Shown: one piece after another, positions 25,285 to 34,831 of the stretch | How the letters are laid out: the number at the start of each line of letters is the position of its first letter | Position numbering within the stretch: position 1 is the stretch's first letter | Source: JALORV01 sp963769745 | GTDB taxonomy: Bacteria; Pseudomonadota; Gammaproteobacteria; Burkholderiales; Burkholderiaceae_F | DNA length: 64,000 bases | Direction: 5' to 3' | Assembly: GCA_963769745.1 (NCBI GenBank) | Contig: CAVYNB010000041.1 | Location: 1-64,000, forward strand | The notes under the pieces: generated by a model | Told to the model about the DNA's origin: nothing | Database searches by the model: none | Seen by the model: the letters and a program-made list of their open reading frames with translations, nothing else | Position numbers and translations under genes: made by a program

Positions 25285-26240
25285 CTAGCTCCCTAGCCAG
25301 CGCGCGTACTGCAGGTAGAGCGGAATTCCGAGCGTGATGTTGAACGGGAAGGTGACGCCGAGGACGACGCCGATCGACAGCGCCGGATTGGCCTCGGGAC
25401 GGCCACGCGCATTGCGGTCGGCGCGGCAATGTACGAGGCACTGGCGGCCAGCGTGGCCAGCAAGGTCGTGCCGCCGAGCGACAGTCCGAGCAGGTGTCCG
25501 ACGACGGCGCCGAGGAATCCGAGCACCAGCGGCGCTGCGATGCCGAATCCCACCAGGAAGACACCGGCACGGCGCAGGTCAGCGAGGCGACCGCCGGCGA
25601 CCAGTCCCATTTCGAGCAGGAAGAGCGCCAGCACGCCCTTGAACAGACCGAAGAAGAGTGGCTCGATCGGAGCCAGCGCGTCCGGTCCGGCGAGGGTGCC
25701 GATCACCAGGCCGCCGAGCAGCAGTACGACACTCTTGCCGAACAGAACCTCGTGTATCAGCGTGCCCCATTGCAGGGGCGGCCGATCACGATCCTGCCTG
25801 CCCGCCAGCGCACGAGCGAGCACGATACCGACCACGATGCCCGGGGCTTCCATCAACGCAACCAGCAAGGGCATGTGAGGCTCGGTGGCGATTCCGGCCT
25901 GCAGCAGGAGACTGGTGCCCACCGCGAAGGTCACGACTGACACCGACCCGTAGTGCGCGGCGATCGATGCGCTGTCCGCGACAGAGAGACGGCCCACGGC
26001 CCGCAGGACCGGATAGAGCAGCAGCGGAATCGCGGCCCCCAGCGCGATGGCGGCCGCGGCCGACGGCAGGACGCTTGCCATCGGCTGACGGGCGAGTTCG
26101 ACGCCGCCCTTCAGTCCGATCGCCAGCAGCAGGTAGATCGACAGGGTTTCGTACAAGGCCTCGGGCAGGCGCAGGTCGCTGCGCGCCAGGCGTGCGACGA
26201 CGCCGAGCAGGAAGAACAGCACGACCGCGTCGACGATCAC
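25285..26240 (-). CDS. sbtA: Sodium-dependent bicarbonate transporter SbtA, frameshifted near the 3' end
   Basis: A GTG start at 26240 overlaps the Nudix stop by four bases. The membrane protein has about 10 hydrophobic helices with the family motifs AAHYGSVSVVTF and ASASYIAAPTAMRVAVP. At about 25399 one base is missing (CCGAGG where CCGGAGG is expected). The unshifted reading ends at 25293 with a basic, non-membrane tail. With the base restored it reads PEANPALSIGVVLGV and ends IPLYLQYARWLGS at 25285. SbtA imports bicarbonate with sodium. As written the last membrane segment is lost; a sequencing error is plausible. Confidence 0.85.
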
Positions 26241-27067
26241 GCGTAGAACCCTTCGGGACTGCCGAGGCCGTTGCGGCGCGTGAGGCTCTCGAGCGTCACG
26301 AGGGCGGCCTCGAGTGTGAACTCGCCTCGCTCGATGGCATCGACGACGTCACCGAGCGGACGCCGCTCGATCGCCGCCACTTCGCCGTCCTGGTTGGCGC
26401 ATTGCGTATCACTTGTGAGCGTCGTTTCGTACACGTGGATCCACTCGGACTGGTAACCCTCGGGTACCGGACGGCGCATCTGAAACGAGCGGCCCCGGTG
26501 CACTTCGAGGCGGTCGAGTTCCAGGCCGGCTTCCTCCCAGGCCTCGCGCTCGAGCGCCTGTTCCAGCGTCTCATCCGCCGGCACCATGCCGCCGACGAGG
26601 TTGTCCCAGAGTCCGGGGTCGATGGTCTTGTGGGGCGAACGGCGTGCGACGAAGAGTGTCCCATCGTCGGCGAAGGCGTTCAGGTGCACGGCTTCCGTTG
26701 TGATGCCGAGCGCGCGACACGCCGCACGCTCGATCGTCGCCAGTGCCACTTCTCCGGGAAGCGTGCGGATCGCAAGGGTTTCGTCGCGCCAGCCGCGCAC
26801 CAGTCCGGCGTCGCGCAGCCGCAGCGCCGCCTCGAAGAGCAGGGCGCTGCGTGCGCGGGCGTCGAGGCCGTCATCGACCAGTCGCAACGTGTGGGCATCG
26901 CCGACGAAGCCAGCGGCATTGGCACACAGGAAGTCCGCAATCGTCGGTGGTACCCAGCCCACGCATTGGATCCCGATCATCAGGGGCCGCAACTCCGGGG
27001 GGCGCGGCGGCTGCGCGCGCACCTGCAACCGCTCGGCGATGGCCAGCAGCCGCGCGGCCTCGGGCAT
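26237..27067 (-). CDS. Nudix hydrolase with DUF4743 N-terminal domain
   Basis: 276 residues from the ATG at 27067, which overlaps the lysS stop by one base (TGATG). The N-terminal part (about 1-115) is DUF4743, as in the thiamin-pyrophosphokinase-linked Nudix group. The Nudix box is complete: GGMVPADETLEQALEREAWEEAGLEL carries GX5EX7REXXEEXG. The exact nucleotide substrate is unknown. It is translationally coupled to lysS upstream and sbtA downstream. In fungi and plants the same domain pair hydrolyses oxidised thiamin diphosphate. Confidence 0.87.
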   Translation of the reverse strand: MPEAARLLAIAERLQVRAQPPRPPELRPLMIGIQCVGWVPPTIADFLCANAAGFVGDAHTLRLVDDGLDARARSALLFEAALRLRDAGLVRGWRDETLAIRTLPGEVALATIERAACRALGITTEAVHLNAFADDGTLFVARRSPHKTIDPGLWDNLVGGMVPADETLEQALEREAWEEAGLELDRLEVHRGRSFQMRRPVPEGYQSEWIHVYETTLTSDTQCANQDGEVAAIERRPLGDVVDAIERGEFTLEAALVTLESLTRRNGLGSPEGFYA

Positions 27068-28569
27068 CAGCCCTCCGGCCGCATGTGCGGGAACAGGATC
27101 ACGTCGCGGATGCTTGCCGAATCCGTCACCAGCATGATGAAGCGGTCGACGCCGACACCGCAACCCGCTGCCGGGGGCATGCCGTACTCGAGCGCACGCA
27201 CGTAGTCGGCGTCGTAATACATCGCCTCCTCGTCGCCCGCCGCCTTCGCCTTCGCCTGTTGATTGAAACGCGCGGCCTGGTCTTCCGGATCGTTGAGCTC
27301 CGAGAATCCGTTGGCGAGTTCGCGGCCGGCGATGAAGAGTTCAAATCGCTCGGTGATCTCCGGGCGCGAGTCCGATGCCCGCGCGAGCGGTGAGACCTCG
27401 ACCGGGTAGTCGACGATGTAGGTCGGCTGGATCAGCTTCGACTCCGCGACTTCCTCGAAGAGCGCCAGCTGCAGCGCGCCCAGCCCGGCTTCTTCCGCAT
27501 GGGTGCTGCCCTGCGCGCGCAGCGTGCGGTGCAGGAAATCGCGATCGGCGAGCTGGCTGTCGCTGTACTGCGGCGCATGGGCGCGGATCGCCTGCGCCGT
27601 GGTCATGCGTGCAAACGGCTGCGACAGATCGATCGTCTGTCCCTGGTATTGAAGTACGGCCGAGCCGGTGGCGGCGATGGCCGTGTGCCGAAGCAGTCGT
27701 TCCGTGAAGTCCATCAGCCACGTGTAGTCCTGGTACGCGGCGTAGAACTCCATCATCGTGAACTCGGGGTTGTGTCGTGGACTTACCCCTTCGTTGCGGA
27801 AGTTGCGGTTGATCTCGAACACCCGCTCGAAGCCGCCGACCACGAGCCGCTTCAGGTACAGCTCCGGCGCGATGCGCAGGAACATGTCGATGTCGAGCGC
27901 GTTGTGGTGCGTGACAAAGGGCTTGGCCGCCGCGCCGCCCGGGATCACCTGCAGCATCGGCGTTTCGACCTCGAGGAAACCTTCCGCCACCATGAACTCG
28001 CGCATCGCGGCGATTGCCTTGCTGCGAGTGAGGAACGCCGCTCGTGCCTCGTCGTTCATGATGAGGTCGACATAGCGCTGGCGATAGCGCTGCTCTCGAT
28101 CCTCCAGACCATGGAACTTGTCGGGCAGCGGTCGCAGCGCCTTGGCCATCAGCCGAAGACGTTTGACACGAACCGACAGCTCACCTTTCTGTGTCTTGAA
28201 GACCGTTCCCTGCGCTGCGATCAGGTCACCACTATCCCAGCGCTTGAAATCCTCGAGCGCCGCCTCGCCGGCGTCATCCTTCGCGATGAAAAACTGGATG
28301 CGGCCGCTGACGTCCTGCACCGTGGCGAATGCGACCTTGCCCATCACCCGCTTGAGCATCATGCGGCCGGCGACCGCAACCTCTGCGTTGGCTTGCTCGA
28401 GCGACTCGCGTTCGAGCGGACCGTACTTGGCATGCAGGTCGCCCGCCAGGTGCGTGCGGCGAAAGTCGTTCGGGAACGCCGGTCCGCGGGCGCGCAGCTC
28501 CGCCAGCTTGGCGCGCCGCTCCGCGATGATCTGGTTCTCGTCGGCGGGCGGAGTGTTTGCTTCAGTCAT
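27067..28569 (-). CDS. lysS: Lysyl-tRNA synthetase, class II
   Basis: 500 residues of LysRS II. An N-terminal OB-fold anticodon-binding domain spans about 55-165. The class II catalytic core follows, with motif 2 (ERVFEINRNFRNEGVSPRHN then PEFTMMEFY) and motif 3 (GCGVGVDRFIMLVTDS). It charges tRNA-Lys with lysine. The gene starts 3 bases after the SDR stop and is part of the run prfB-GNAT-SDR-lysS-Nudix-sbtAB. The prfB-lysS association is old and widespread in Proteobacteria. Confidence 0.97.
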   Translation of the reverse strand: MTEANTPPADENQIIAERRAKLAELRARGPAFPNDFRRTHLAGDLHAKYGPLERESLEQANAEVAVAGRMMLKRVMGKVAFATVQDVSGRIQFFIAKDDAGEAALEDFKRWDSGDLIAAQGTVFKTQKGELSVRVKRLRLMAKALRPLPDKFHGLEDREQRYRQRYVDLIMNDEARAAFLTRSKAIAAMREFMVAEGFLEVETPMLQVIPGGAAAKPFVTHHNALDIDMFLRIAPELYLKRLVVGGFERVFEINRNFRNEGVSPRHNPEFTMMEFYAAYQDYTWLMDFTERLLRHTAIAATGSAVLQYQGQTIDLSQPFARMTTAQAIRAHAPQYSDSQLADRDFLHRTLRAQGSTHAEEAGLGALQLALFEEVAESKLIQPTYIVDYPVEVSPLARASDSRPEITERFELFIAGRELANGFSELNDPEDQAARFNQQAKAKAAGDEEAMYYDADYVRALEYGMPPAAGCGVGVDRFIMLVTDSASIRDVILFPHMRPEG

Positions 28570-28572
28570 GGT

Positions 28573-29334
28573 TCAGGCGTCGCGCACATCGGCGACCGGT
28601 TGAGTTCCGAAATCAGGCCGCGCCAGATAGGCCAGCACGCGTTGGGCGGCGGCCTGTGGCGTCGGCAACTGCCCGCTCGCCTTCAGCTCGACGAAATGGA
28701 ACTGGTCGGGAAATCCCGCGGGCTCAGCGGCACGCAGCTCGCCCTGCATGTCAGTATCGATGACGCCCGGCGCCAGCGACACGATGCGCGCGGGATTGGG
28801 CAGCCGCTCTTCATCGAGCGCGACGACCCGCGAGTAGTGGTCGACTCCGGCCTTGGCGGCGCAATACGCGGCCCAGCCGACGATGGGGCGCCTGCCCGCG
28901 CCCGATGAAATGTTGAGCACACGCTTGTCGATCGCCCAGTTGCGCGTCGCGCGCAGGAACGCCGCGGTCAGCAGCATCGGTGCCTCGAGGTCGACGCGCA
29001 GCACCGCGGCAAGCTGCTCGGCCTCGCTGCGGTCGATCGGACCGACGGGTCCGAGGAGTCCGGCGTTGTTGATCAACGTCGCCGAACTGAAGCCTGCCGC
29101 GGCATGCTGGTGCAGCCACGCCTCGAGTCGCGCGGCGGCACCGACATCGTGACCGACGTCGATGGCCCATTGCTCGAGCGTTGCGCCGGCCGCGCTTGCC
29201 TTTTCCTGTAGCGCCGGCGAGGGATGGCGCGACAGCGTCAGCAGCAGGGTACCGGCCGTCAGCAGTTGCTCGGCCATGGCGGCGCCGAGTCCCCGCGAGG
29301 CGCCCGTCAGGATTACAAGCCGCTTTGTCGTCAT
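28573..29334 (-). CDS. SDR family oxidoreductase
   Basis: 253 residues from the ATG at 29334, which overlaps the acetyltransferase stop (ATGA). It is a classical short-chain dehydrogenase with cofactor motif TGASRGLG (11-18), NNAG, a catalytic Ser in LNISSGAGRR and YCAAK. The pattern LSRHPSP after the first strand, with Arg in that position, favours NADP(H). It resembles sepiapterin-reductase-like SDRs, but the substrate cannot be assigned. It lies between the acetyltransferase and lysS. Confidence 0.88.
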   Translation of the reverse strand: MTTKRLVILTGASRGLGAAMAEQLLTAGTLLLTLSRHPSPALQEKASAAGATLEQWAIDVGHDVGAAARLEAWLHQHAAAGFSSATLINNAGLLGPVGPIDRSEAEQLAAVLRVDLEAPMLLTAAFLRATRNWAIDKRVLNISSGAGRRPIVGWAAYCAAKAGVDHYSRVVALDEERLPNPARIVSLAPGVIDTDMQGELRAAEPAGFPDQFHFVELKASGQLPTPQAAAQRVLAYLARPDFGTQPVADVRDA

Positions 29335-29921
29335 GATGGGAGTGGAAGGTACCGGAGATCGGCCATGCCGTGGGTGGCAGTCCAGCCGGGGTAGTCGTCG
29401 AGGGTCAGGCCGAACATGCGGGTGTCGCGCACGTTCCCGTGATGGTCGCGCGTCTCGGCCCGCAACAGGCCTTCCTCGCGCATTCCGGCGCGTCGCATCA
29501 CGCCCGTGCTGGCGTCGTTGGCGGCGTCGCACGCACCCCAGATGCGGTTCATCTGCATCTGGTCGAAGGCATAGTGGATCTGCAGGCGCACGACGTCGCT
29601 GGCGATGCCGGTGCCACGCGCAGGCGGGACCAGGAAGTAGCCGATCTCGACCTTCGGAGTGTTCCAGTCAGGCACATGGAAGCCGGCGCCGCCCAGATAA
29701 CGATCGCCATCGGCGTCGAAGATCGCCATCGGCATCGATCGCCGGAGCATGAACTCGGCGTGCATGCGTCGCGCATACGACTCGGAGTCCTCCACGCGCT
29801 GGTGGCGTCGCGGCCACTCCATCCACTGCATCAGTTCTTCGCGGTGCGGGGCCAGGGCATCGAACAGCGCCGCACCGTCGCCGAAACGATAGCGGCGCAA
29901 CACAATGCGGGCGCTCGCCAC
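29331..29921 (-). CDS. GNAT N-acetyltransferase (RimJ/RimL-like)
   Basis: 196 residues with a GTG start at 29921 (MASARIVLRRYRFGDGAALF). This is a GNAT fold with the acetyl-CoA loop in VPPARGTGIASDVVRLQIHYAF and the late helix MNRIWGACDAANDASTGVMRRAGMREEGLLR, the RimJ/RimL-type signature. The substrate is unknown; ribosomal protein or small-molecule acetylation are both possible. It starts 49 bases after the prfB stop and overlaps the SDR gene by four bases. Confidence 0.85.
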   Translation of the reverse strand: MASARIVLRRYRFGDGAALFDALAPHREELMQWMEWPRRHQRVEDSESYARRMHAEFMLRRSMPMAIFDADGDRYLGGAGFHVPDWNTPKVEIGYFLVPPARGTGIASDVVRLQIHYAFDQMQMNRIWGACDAANDASTGVMRRAGMREEGLLRAETRDHHGNVRDTRMFGLTLDDYPGWTATHGMADLRYLPLPS

Positions 29922-29970
29922 GCCTTCGGCGAGCGGCAGCAGTTCCGGCTTGTCGATAGCTGGGCGCGCA

Positions 29971-31075
29971 TCAGACGCCCTGCTTGAGGCTGGCTTCGAT
30001 GAAGTCGTCGAGATCGCCGTCGAGCACGGCCTGCGTGTTGCCGATCTCGACGTTGGTGCGCAGGTCCTTGATGCGCGACTGGTCGAGCACGTAGGAACGG
30101 ATCTGGTGGCCCCAGCCGATGTCGGTCTTGGCCTCCTCCAGCTTGTTCTGTTCCGCCATGCGCTTGCGCAGCTCGAGTTCGTACAGGCGCGACTTCAGCA
30201 TCGCCATGCATTCGGCACGGTTGCGGTGCTGCGAGCGGTCGTTCTGGCTCTGCACGACGATGCCCGACGGCGCGTGCGTGATGCGCACTGCCGATTCGGT
30301 CTTGTTGACGTGCTGGCCGCCGGCGCCGGAGGCGCGATAGACGTCGATGCGCAGGTCGGCCGGATTGATCTCGACATCGACCGTCTCATCGACCTCGGGA
30401 TAGACGAACACGCTGGCAAACGAAGTGTGGCGGCGCGCATTCGAATCGAACGGTGACTTGCGCACCAGCCGGTGGATTCCCGTTTCGGTGCGCAGCATGC
30501 CGTAGGCGTAGTCACCGCTCACCTTGATCGTCGCGCCCTTGATGCCGGCCACTTCACCCTGGGTCTCGTCCAGCAGTTCCGGCTTGAAGCCGCGCCGCTC
30601 GGCATAGCGCAGGTACATGCGCTCGAGCATGCCGGCCCAGTCCTGCGCCTCGGTGCCGCCCGCGCCCGCCTGGATTTCGATGAAGCAGTTGTTGGGGTCG
30701 AGCGGATTGTTGAACATCCGCTGGAACTCGAGGTCCGCCACCTGCTTGGCGAGCGTTGCCACGTCGGCATCGACCGATCGCAGCGTGGCGTCATCGTCAT
30801 CGCCGCGCGCCATTTCGAAGAGTTCCCCGGCGTCGCGCACGCCATCGGTCAGCGTGCGCATCTTCAGGACGATCAGGTCGAGCGACTTCTTTTCCCGGCC
30901 GAGCTCCTGCGCGCGCTTGGGGTCGTCCCAGACCTTCGGGTCCTCGAGTGCGCGGTTGATCTCCTCGAGCCGGGCTTCCTTCACATCGACGTCAAAGATA
31001 CCTCCGCAGTTCGGCCAGGCGACCGCGCAGGTCCGCGATGGTGCCCTCGATCTGGTTCAGGTGTTCGGCTTCCAT
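29971..31075 (-). CDS. prfB: Peptide chain release factor 2 with programmed +1 frameshift
   Basis: 367 residues after the programmed shift. The first frame (MEAEHLNQIEGTIADLRGR, start 31075) ends at an in-frame TGA (30992-30994) in the context GGAGGTATCTTTGAC, the classical slippery CTT TGA C with the Shine-Dalgarno-like GGAGG just before it. The +1 frame then continues DVDVKEARLEEINRAL. The peptidyl-tRNA hydrolysis motif GGQ is in SGAGGQHVNKTES. RF2 reads UGA and UAA and autoregulates itself this way. It is the first gene of the lysS run. Confidence 0.96.
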
Positions 31076-31102
31076 GGAGCATCTCGATGTCGAAAGTTCG
31101 TG

Positions 31103-31108
31103 ATTATA
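31103..31108 (-). promoter_or_regulatory. Possible -10 box for prfB
   Basis: On the minus strand TATAAT lies about 30 bases before the prfB start codon. No good -35 was found at normal spacing, so the promoter is tentative. The plus-strand cyclase gene starts 116 bases away, and the gap must serve both. Confidence 0.35.
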
Positions 31109-31223
31109 GGAACTCGGTCCGCCAGCCGTCGGCGTCGACCGAAGGCCGGGGCTGTGCCGACGTAAACTGCGCGCGCCCGCTGTAGCGATAACCGCCAGCG
31201 ACGACCGAGCGACCCGCGCACCG

Positions 31224-33860
31224 ATGATCGAGTCGACTGCCACGACAGTCACCTACCTGTTCTCGGATATCGAGGGCAGCACGCGCCTGTGGGAATCCGA
31301 CCCGGTGCGGGCCGCGCGCACGGTGGCGTGGCACGACGAGGTCTCGCGCGCCGCGGTCGAGCGCCATCGGGGCACCGTCGTCAAGATGACCGGCGACGGA
31401 CTCCACGCGGCCTTCGACGACTGCGGCGACGCGCTGGCGGCAGTGATCGAACTGCAGCTGGTGCTGGCGAAGCCGCCGGCCGATCTCGCGTCGCTCAGCG
31501 TTCGCTGCGGTCTGCACCTGGGCGCCGACCAGCGGCGCGACAACGACTTCTACGGTCCTGCCGTCAACCGGGCCGCACGCATCATGAGCGCAGCCCATGG
31601 CGGCCAGGTGCTGCTGTCGCAGGCGGTGGCCGATCGCCTCGCCGGCTGCCTGCCACCGAACGTCGTCCTGCGCGACCTTGGCGCCGTGCGGCTGCGCGAC
31701 CTTGGCAGCGCCGAGCAGCTGTACCAGCTCGTGCATCCGCAGCTGCGCACCGACTTTCCGGCGCTGCGCTCGATGGCGAGCACGCCCAACAATCTCGCGC
31801 AACAGTTGAACTCCTTCGTCGGTCGCGATCGCGATATGGAACAGGTACGACACCTGCTCGCGAACAGTCGGCTGCTGACGCTGCTCGGCATGGGTGGCCT
31901 CGGCAAGTCGCGGCTGTCGATGCAGGTGGCGGCGATCGTGCTCGAGGACTATCCGGACGGGGTCTGGTTCGTCGAACTGGCCGCGATCGTCGACCCGCAA
32001 CTGGTGCCGCAGGCCACGGCATCCGTCCTGGGGGTGAAGGAGGAACCGGGCGGCAGCGTGATGGACGCGCTGACCCGCTTCGTGCGCGACCGCAAGCTGC
32101 TCATCGTGCTGGACAACTGCGAGCATGTGGTGCACGCATGCGCCGAGCTGGCGAAGCGTCTGCTGCAGGCGGGGCCGCAGGTGAGGGTGCTCGCGTCCAG
32201 CAGGGATGCGTTGCGCATCGCCGGTGAAGCCGTGTTCCAGGTCACGCCGTTGCCGCCTCCGGGCCAGGCGGAATACTCCGTCGAGTCCTTGCTCACTAAC
32301 GACGCAGTACGGTTGTTCGTCGATCGGGCCACCGCGGTGCAGCCGGCATTCCGGCTGACCGGGAAGGCGGCTGCAGCGGTTGCGGAGATCTGCCGCCGAC
32401 TCGACGGCATCCCTCTGGCGCTGGAACTCGCCGCAGCGCGAACGCGGGCCATGCCGATCGACGTCATCGCCGCGCGACTGCAGGACCGCTTCAAGCTGCT
32501 GGTCACGACCGATCGCACCGTGCTGCCGCGGCAGCAGACGCTGCGGGCGTTGATCGACTGGTCCTACGACCTGCTGCCGCCGTACGAGCAGCGGCTCTTC
32601 CAGCGACTGTCGGTGTTTGCCGGCGGCTGGACGCTCGAGGCGGCCGAGTCGGTCGGCGCGGGTGACACCATCACCACCGACGACGTGGTGGACCTGCTCG
32701 CGAACCTGGTCGAGAAGTCGCTGGTGATGCTTGATGTCGACAGCGGTCGCTACCGGATGCTCGACACCGTGCGTCACTACGCTGCCGAGCAGCTCACGCT
32801 CTGCGGTGACGAAGCTGCCACGCGCTCGCGCCACCTTGCCTGGTGCCTTGCGCTCGCCGAGAGCGCCCGGGCGGGCCTGGCCGGTCCCGAGCAGGGCCGT
32901 TGGATCTCTGAACTCGATCGCGAGCGCGAGAACCTGCTCGGTGCGCACCGGTGGTGCGACCGTGCCGAGGATGGCGTCGAAAAGGGCCTGCAGCTCGTCT
33001 TCCTGCTGAAGCTCTACTGGTACCAGCACGGCCTGCTGACGCTGGGTCACCGTGTCACGGCCGAGGCGCTGGCGCGGACGCGCGCCGATGCTCGCAGCCT
33101 CTCGCGCTGTCGCGGGCTGGCGGACGTCGGACAGTTCTGCACCTTCATGGGCAGGTACGCTGAAGCGCGCGGATACCTCGAGGAAAGCCTCGCGCTGGCA
33201 CGCGAACTGGGCGATCAGAACCGTATCGCCGCGGTGCTGCAGACCGCTCGGACAGGCGTGCCGCGGCGAAGGCGACATGGCGAACGCCGGACGCTACTCG
33301 GCGGAGTCGATCACCATAGCGCGCGCCGTCGGCAACCCGCGCCAGCTCGCCTCGGCATTGAACAGCCACGCGCAGTTGCTCCGACAGCAAGGGGACCTGG
33401 CCGGTGCGGAGTCGCTTTACTCGGAGGCGGTACAGATCCTCGTAGGACTGGGCGACCACGAGAGCGTGGCAATCGGCCGGCTGAACCTTGCCGTCGTGGC
33501 AATCGAGCGCAGGCAGTCCGACACGGCCCAGGCGCTGCTCGGCGAGGCGCTGCAGGTGGCGACCGATGCTGGGTTCACAGCAGCTCGGTCAGTCCACGCT
33601 CGACATCCTCGCCGGACTGTGCGCGGCAGAGGGCAGGCACGACGCGGCGTTGCAGATGTTCGGAGCAGCCGAGGCACAGGCGGAGCGCTCAGGACTGAAG
33701 CGCGACAGCGCCGACAATGCCTTCCTGCTGCCTTTGATCGAGCAGTCGCAGCGCGCGCTCGGTGAAGCGGCGGCGGGTGTGCTGGCCAAGGGGAGGGAAC
33801 TGGGCTACGCCGAAGCGGTACAGCGCGCCGGCGAGCTGCTGTCTACGAATGCCGCCGGGC
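31224..33860 (+). CDS. Class III adenylate/guanylate cyclase-ATPase-TPR regulator, two frameshifts
   Basis: The first frame runs to 33698 and gives a class III nucleotide cyclase domain (about 8-170, VTYLFSDIEGSTRLWE, FYGPAVNRAARI). A STAND/NB-ARC-type ATPase follows (Walker A GMGGLGKS, Walker B LLIVLDNCEHV), then TPR-like helices. At about 33247 an extra G shifts it to a frame reading GQACRGEGDMANAGRYSAES. At about 33572 a second extra base shifts it again, giving LGQSTLDILAGLCAAEGRHD; the homologous reading ends near 33860. The first domain and ATPase are intact. The output is probably signal sensing with possible cAMP production; the Asp metal ligands are present (SDIEGS). Confidence 0.78.
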
Positions 33861-33876
33861 CATGCGCCTACGAGCG

Positions 33877-34285
33877 TCACTCGATATTGACGATCTCCGG
33901 GTCCTTCTCGACGAGCCGTCGGTTCGCGTCGAGCAGGCGCACCGTGTACTTGAAGGTGCCACGGCGGCTGTTGCTGTTGGTGCAGGTGATGTGCCTGGGA
34001 CCGCCGCCACAGTGGGCGATCTGGTTCTGCGGCCGCAACTGGCCCCCGACCCTTTCACCGTTGATCACGATGCCCTGCGGGTCGAAGCTGTAGTTCGCAT
34101 TGGCAGGCAGCTCCCAGCGGATCACGACCGCGCCCTGTGCCTTCGTGATCCGAATCGGGTCCGGCTGGACGGCGATGGTCGTTCCTTCCATCGTCACTCG
34201 GGCGGTGACCGGTTGCGCGAACGCAGCTCGATCCCATCAGCACGGCAACGGCCGTCACGATCGCGACGAGAGTGCGCTTCATCAT
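33877..34285 (-). pseudogene. Small exported protein, paralog A, frameshifted in the signal peptide region
   Basis: The start MMKRTLVAIVTAVAVLMG at 34285 is in one frame and the rest (AAFAQPVTARVTMEGTTIAV, PDPIRITKAQGAVVIRWELP) in another, with a single-base change between 34226 and 34240. Repaired, it is a secreted protein of about 135 residues with a standard AFA cleavage site. The mature domain has two Cys residues (C in IAHCGGG and ITCTNSN) and ends FKYTVRLLDANRRLVEKDPEIVNIE. The neighbouring gene at 34338-34807 is a paralog. The family is not recognised. Confidence 0.65.
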
Positions 34286-34337
34286 TGGATCTCCATCAGT
34301 GATGGTGGTCGGAGTAACGACGCCCGCAGACCGTGGG

Positions 34338-34807
34338 CTATTCCATGTTGACGATGTTCAGGGTCCAGCGGCGCAGAGTGCTCTTCCCGTCGATCGCCTT
34401 CAGCGTGTACTTGTACCTGGCCGTGGCGCTCGTACGGGAGGGTGCACGCAAGAACTTTCCTGCCCGCGCCGCGGACCTCGCAGTCGAGTCTTCGAGCGGC
34501 GGGCCTGAACGCGATCGGCCTCTTCGGGATCGGGCCACTGCGCGTCGGAATTCGCAGCCAGCGCCCAGGCGATCTTCACGGTCCGCTTTTCCTTGTCGTA
34601 GTCACGGAGCCAGAGGCGGATCGGCTCCTGATCGACGACCAGATGGCCGTTCGTCACGAACACGTTCGGCAACGTCGGTCGCGGTGTCTGCACGACGACC
34701 GGATCGAAGCCCTGGTCGTTGGGCAGCCGCCCGGCCGGGCCCGAGATGACCGTGCAACCGGAAATGGCCACTGTCCCGGCCAGCAGCCAGCCCGCAGTTC
34801 GCCTCAT
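34338..34807 (-). pseudogene. Small lipoprotein, paralog B, two frameshifts
   Basis: The start MRRTAGWLLAGTVAISGCTV has a lipobox (AISGC, lipidated Cys 18). The first frame continues to PIRLWLRDYDKEKRTVKIAWALAANSDAQWP. A second frame (shift about 34528-34542) gives IAFRPAARRLDCEVRGAGRK then VLACTLPYERHG. A third frame (shift about 34413-34425) gives YKYTLKAIDGKSTLRRWTLNIVNME. The reconstruction aligns along its length with paralog A, including both Cys residues and the IVN(M/I)E end. It lies 24 bases after recJ, in the same orientation. Two independent indels point to decay or poor sequence here. Confidence 0.62.
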
Positions 34808-34831
34808 GATGGTCCTCTCCGCTCCGCGCCG

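Noticed and set aside
31104..33278. 724-residue minus-strand open frame opposite the cyclase gene
   Set aside because: It is a His/Gln/Arg-rich reading opposite conserved cyclase and ATPase motifs, so it is a shadow.
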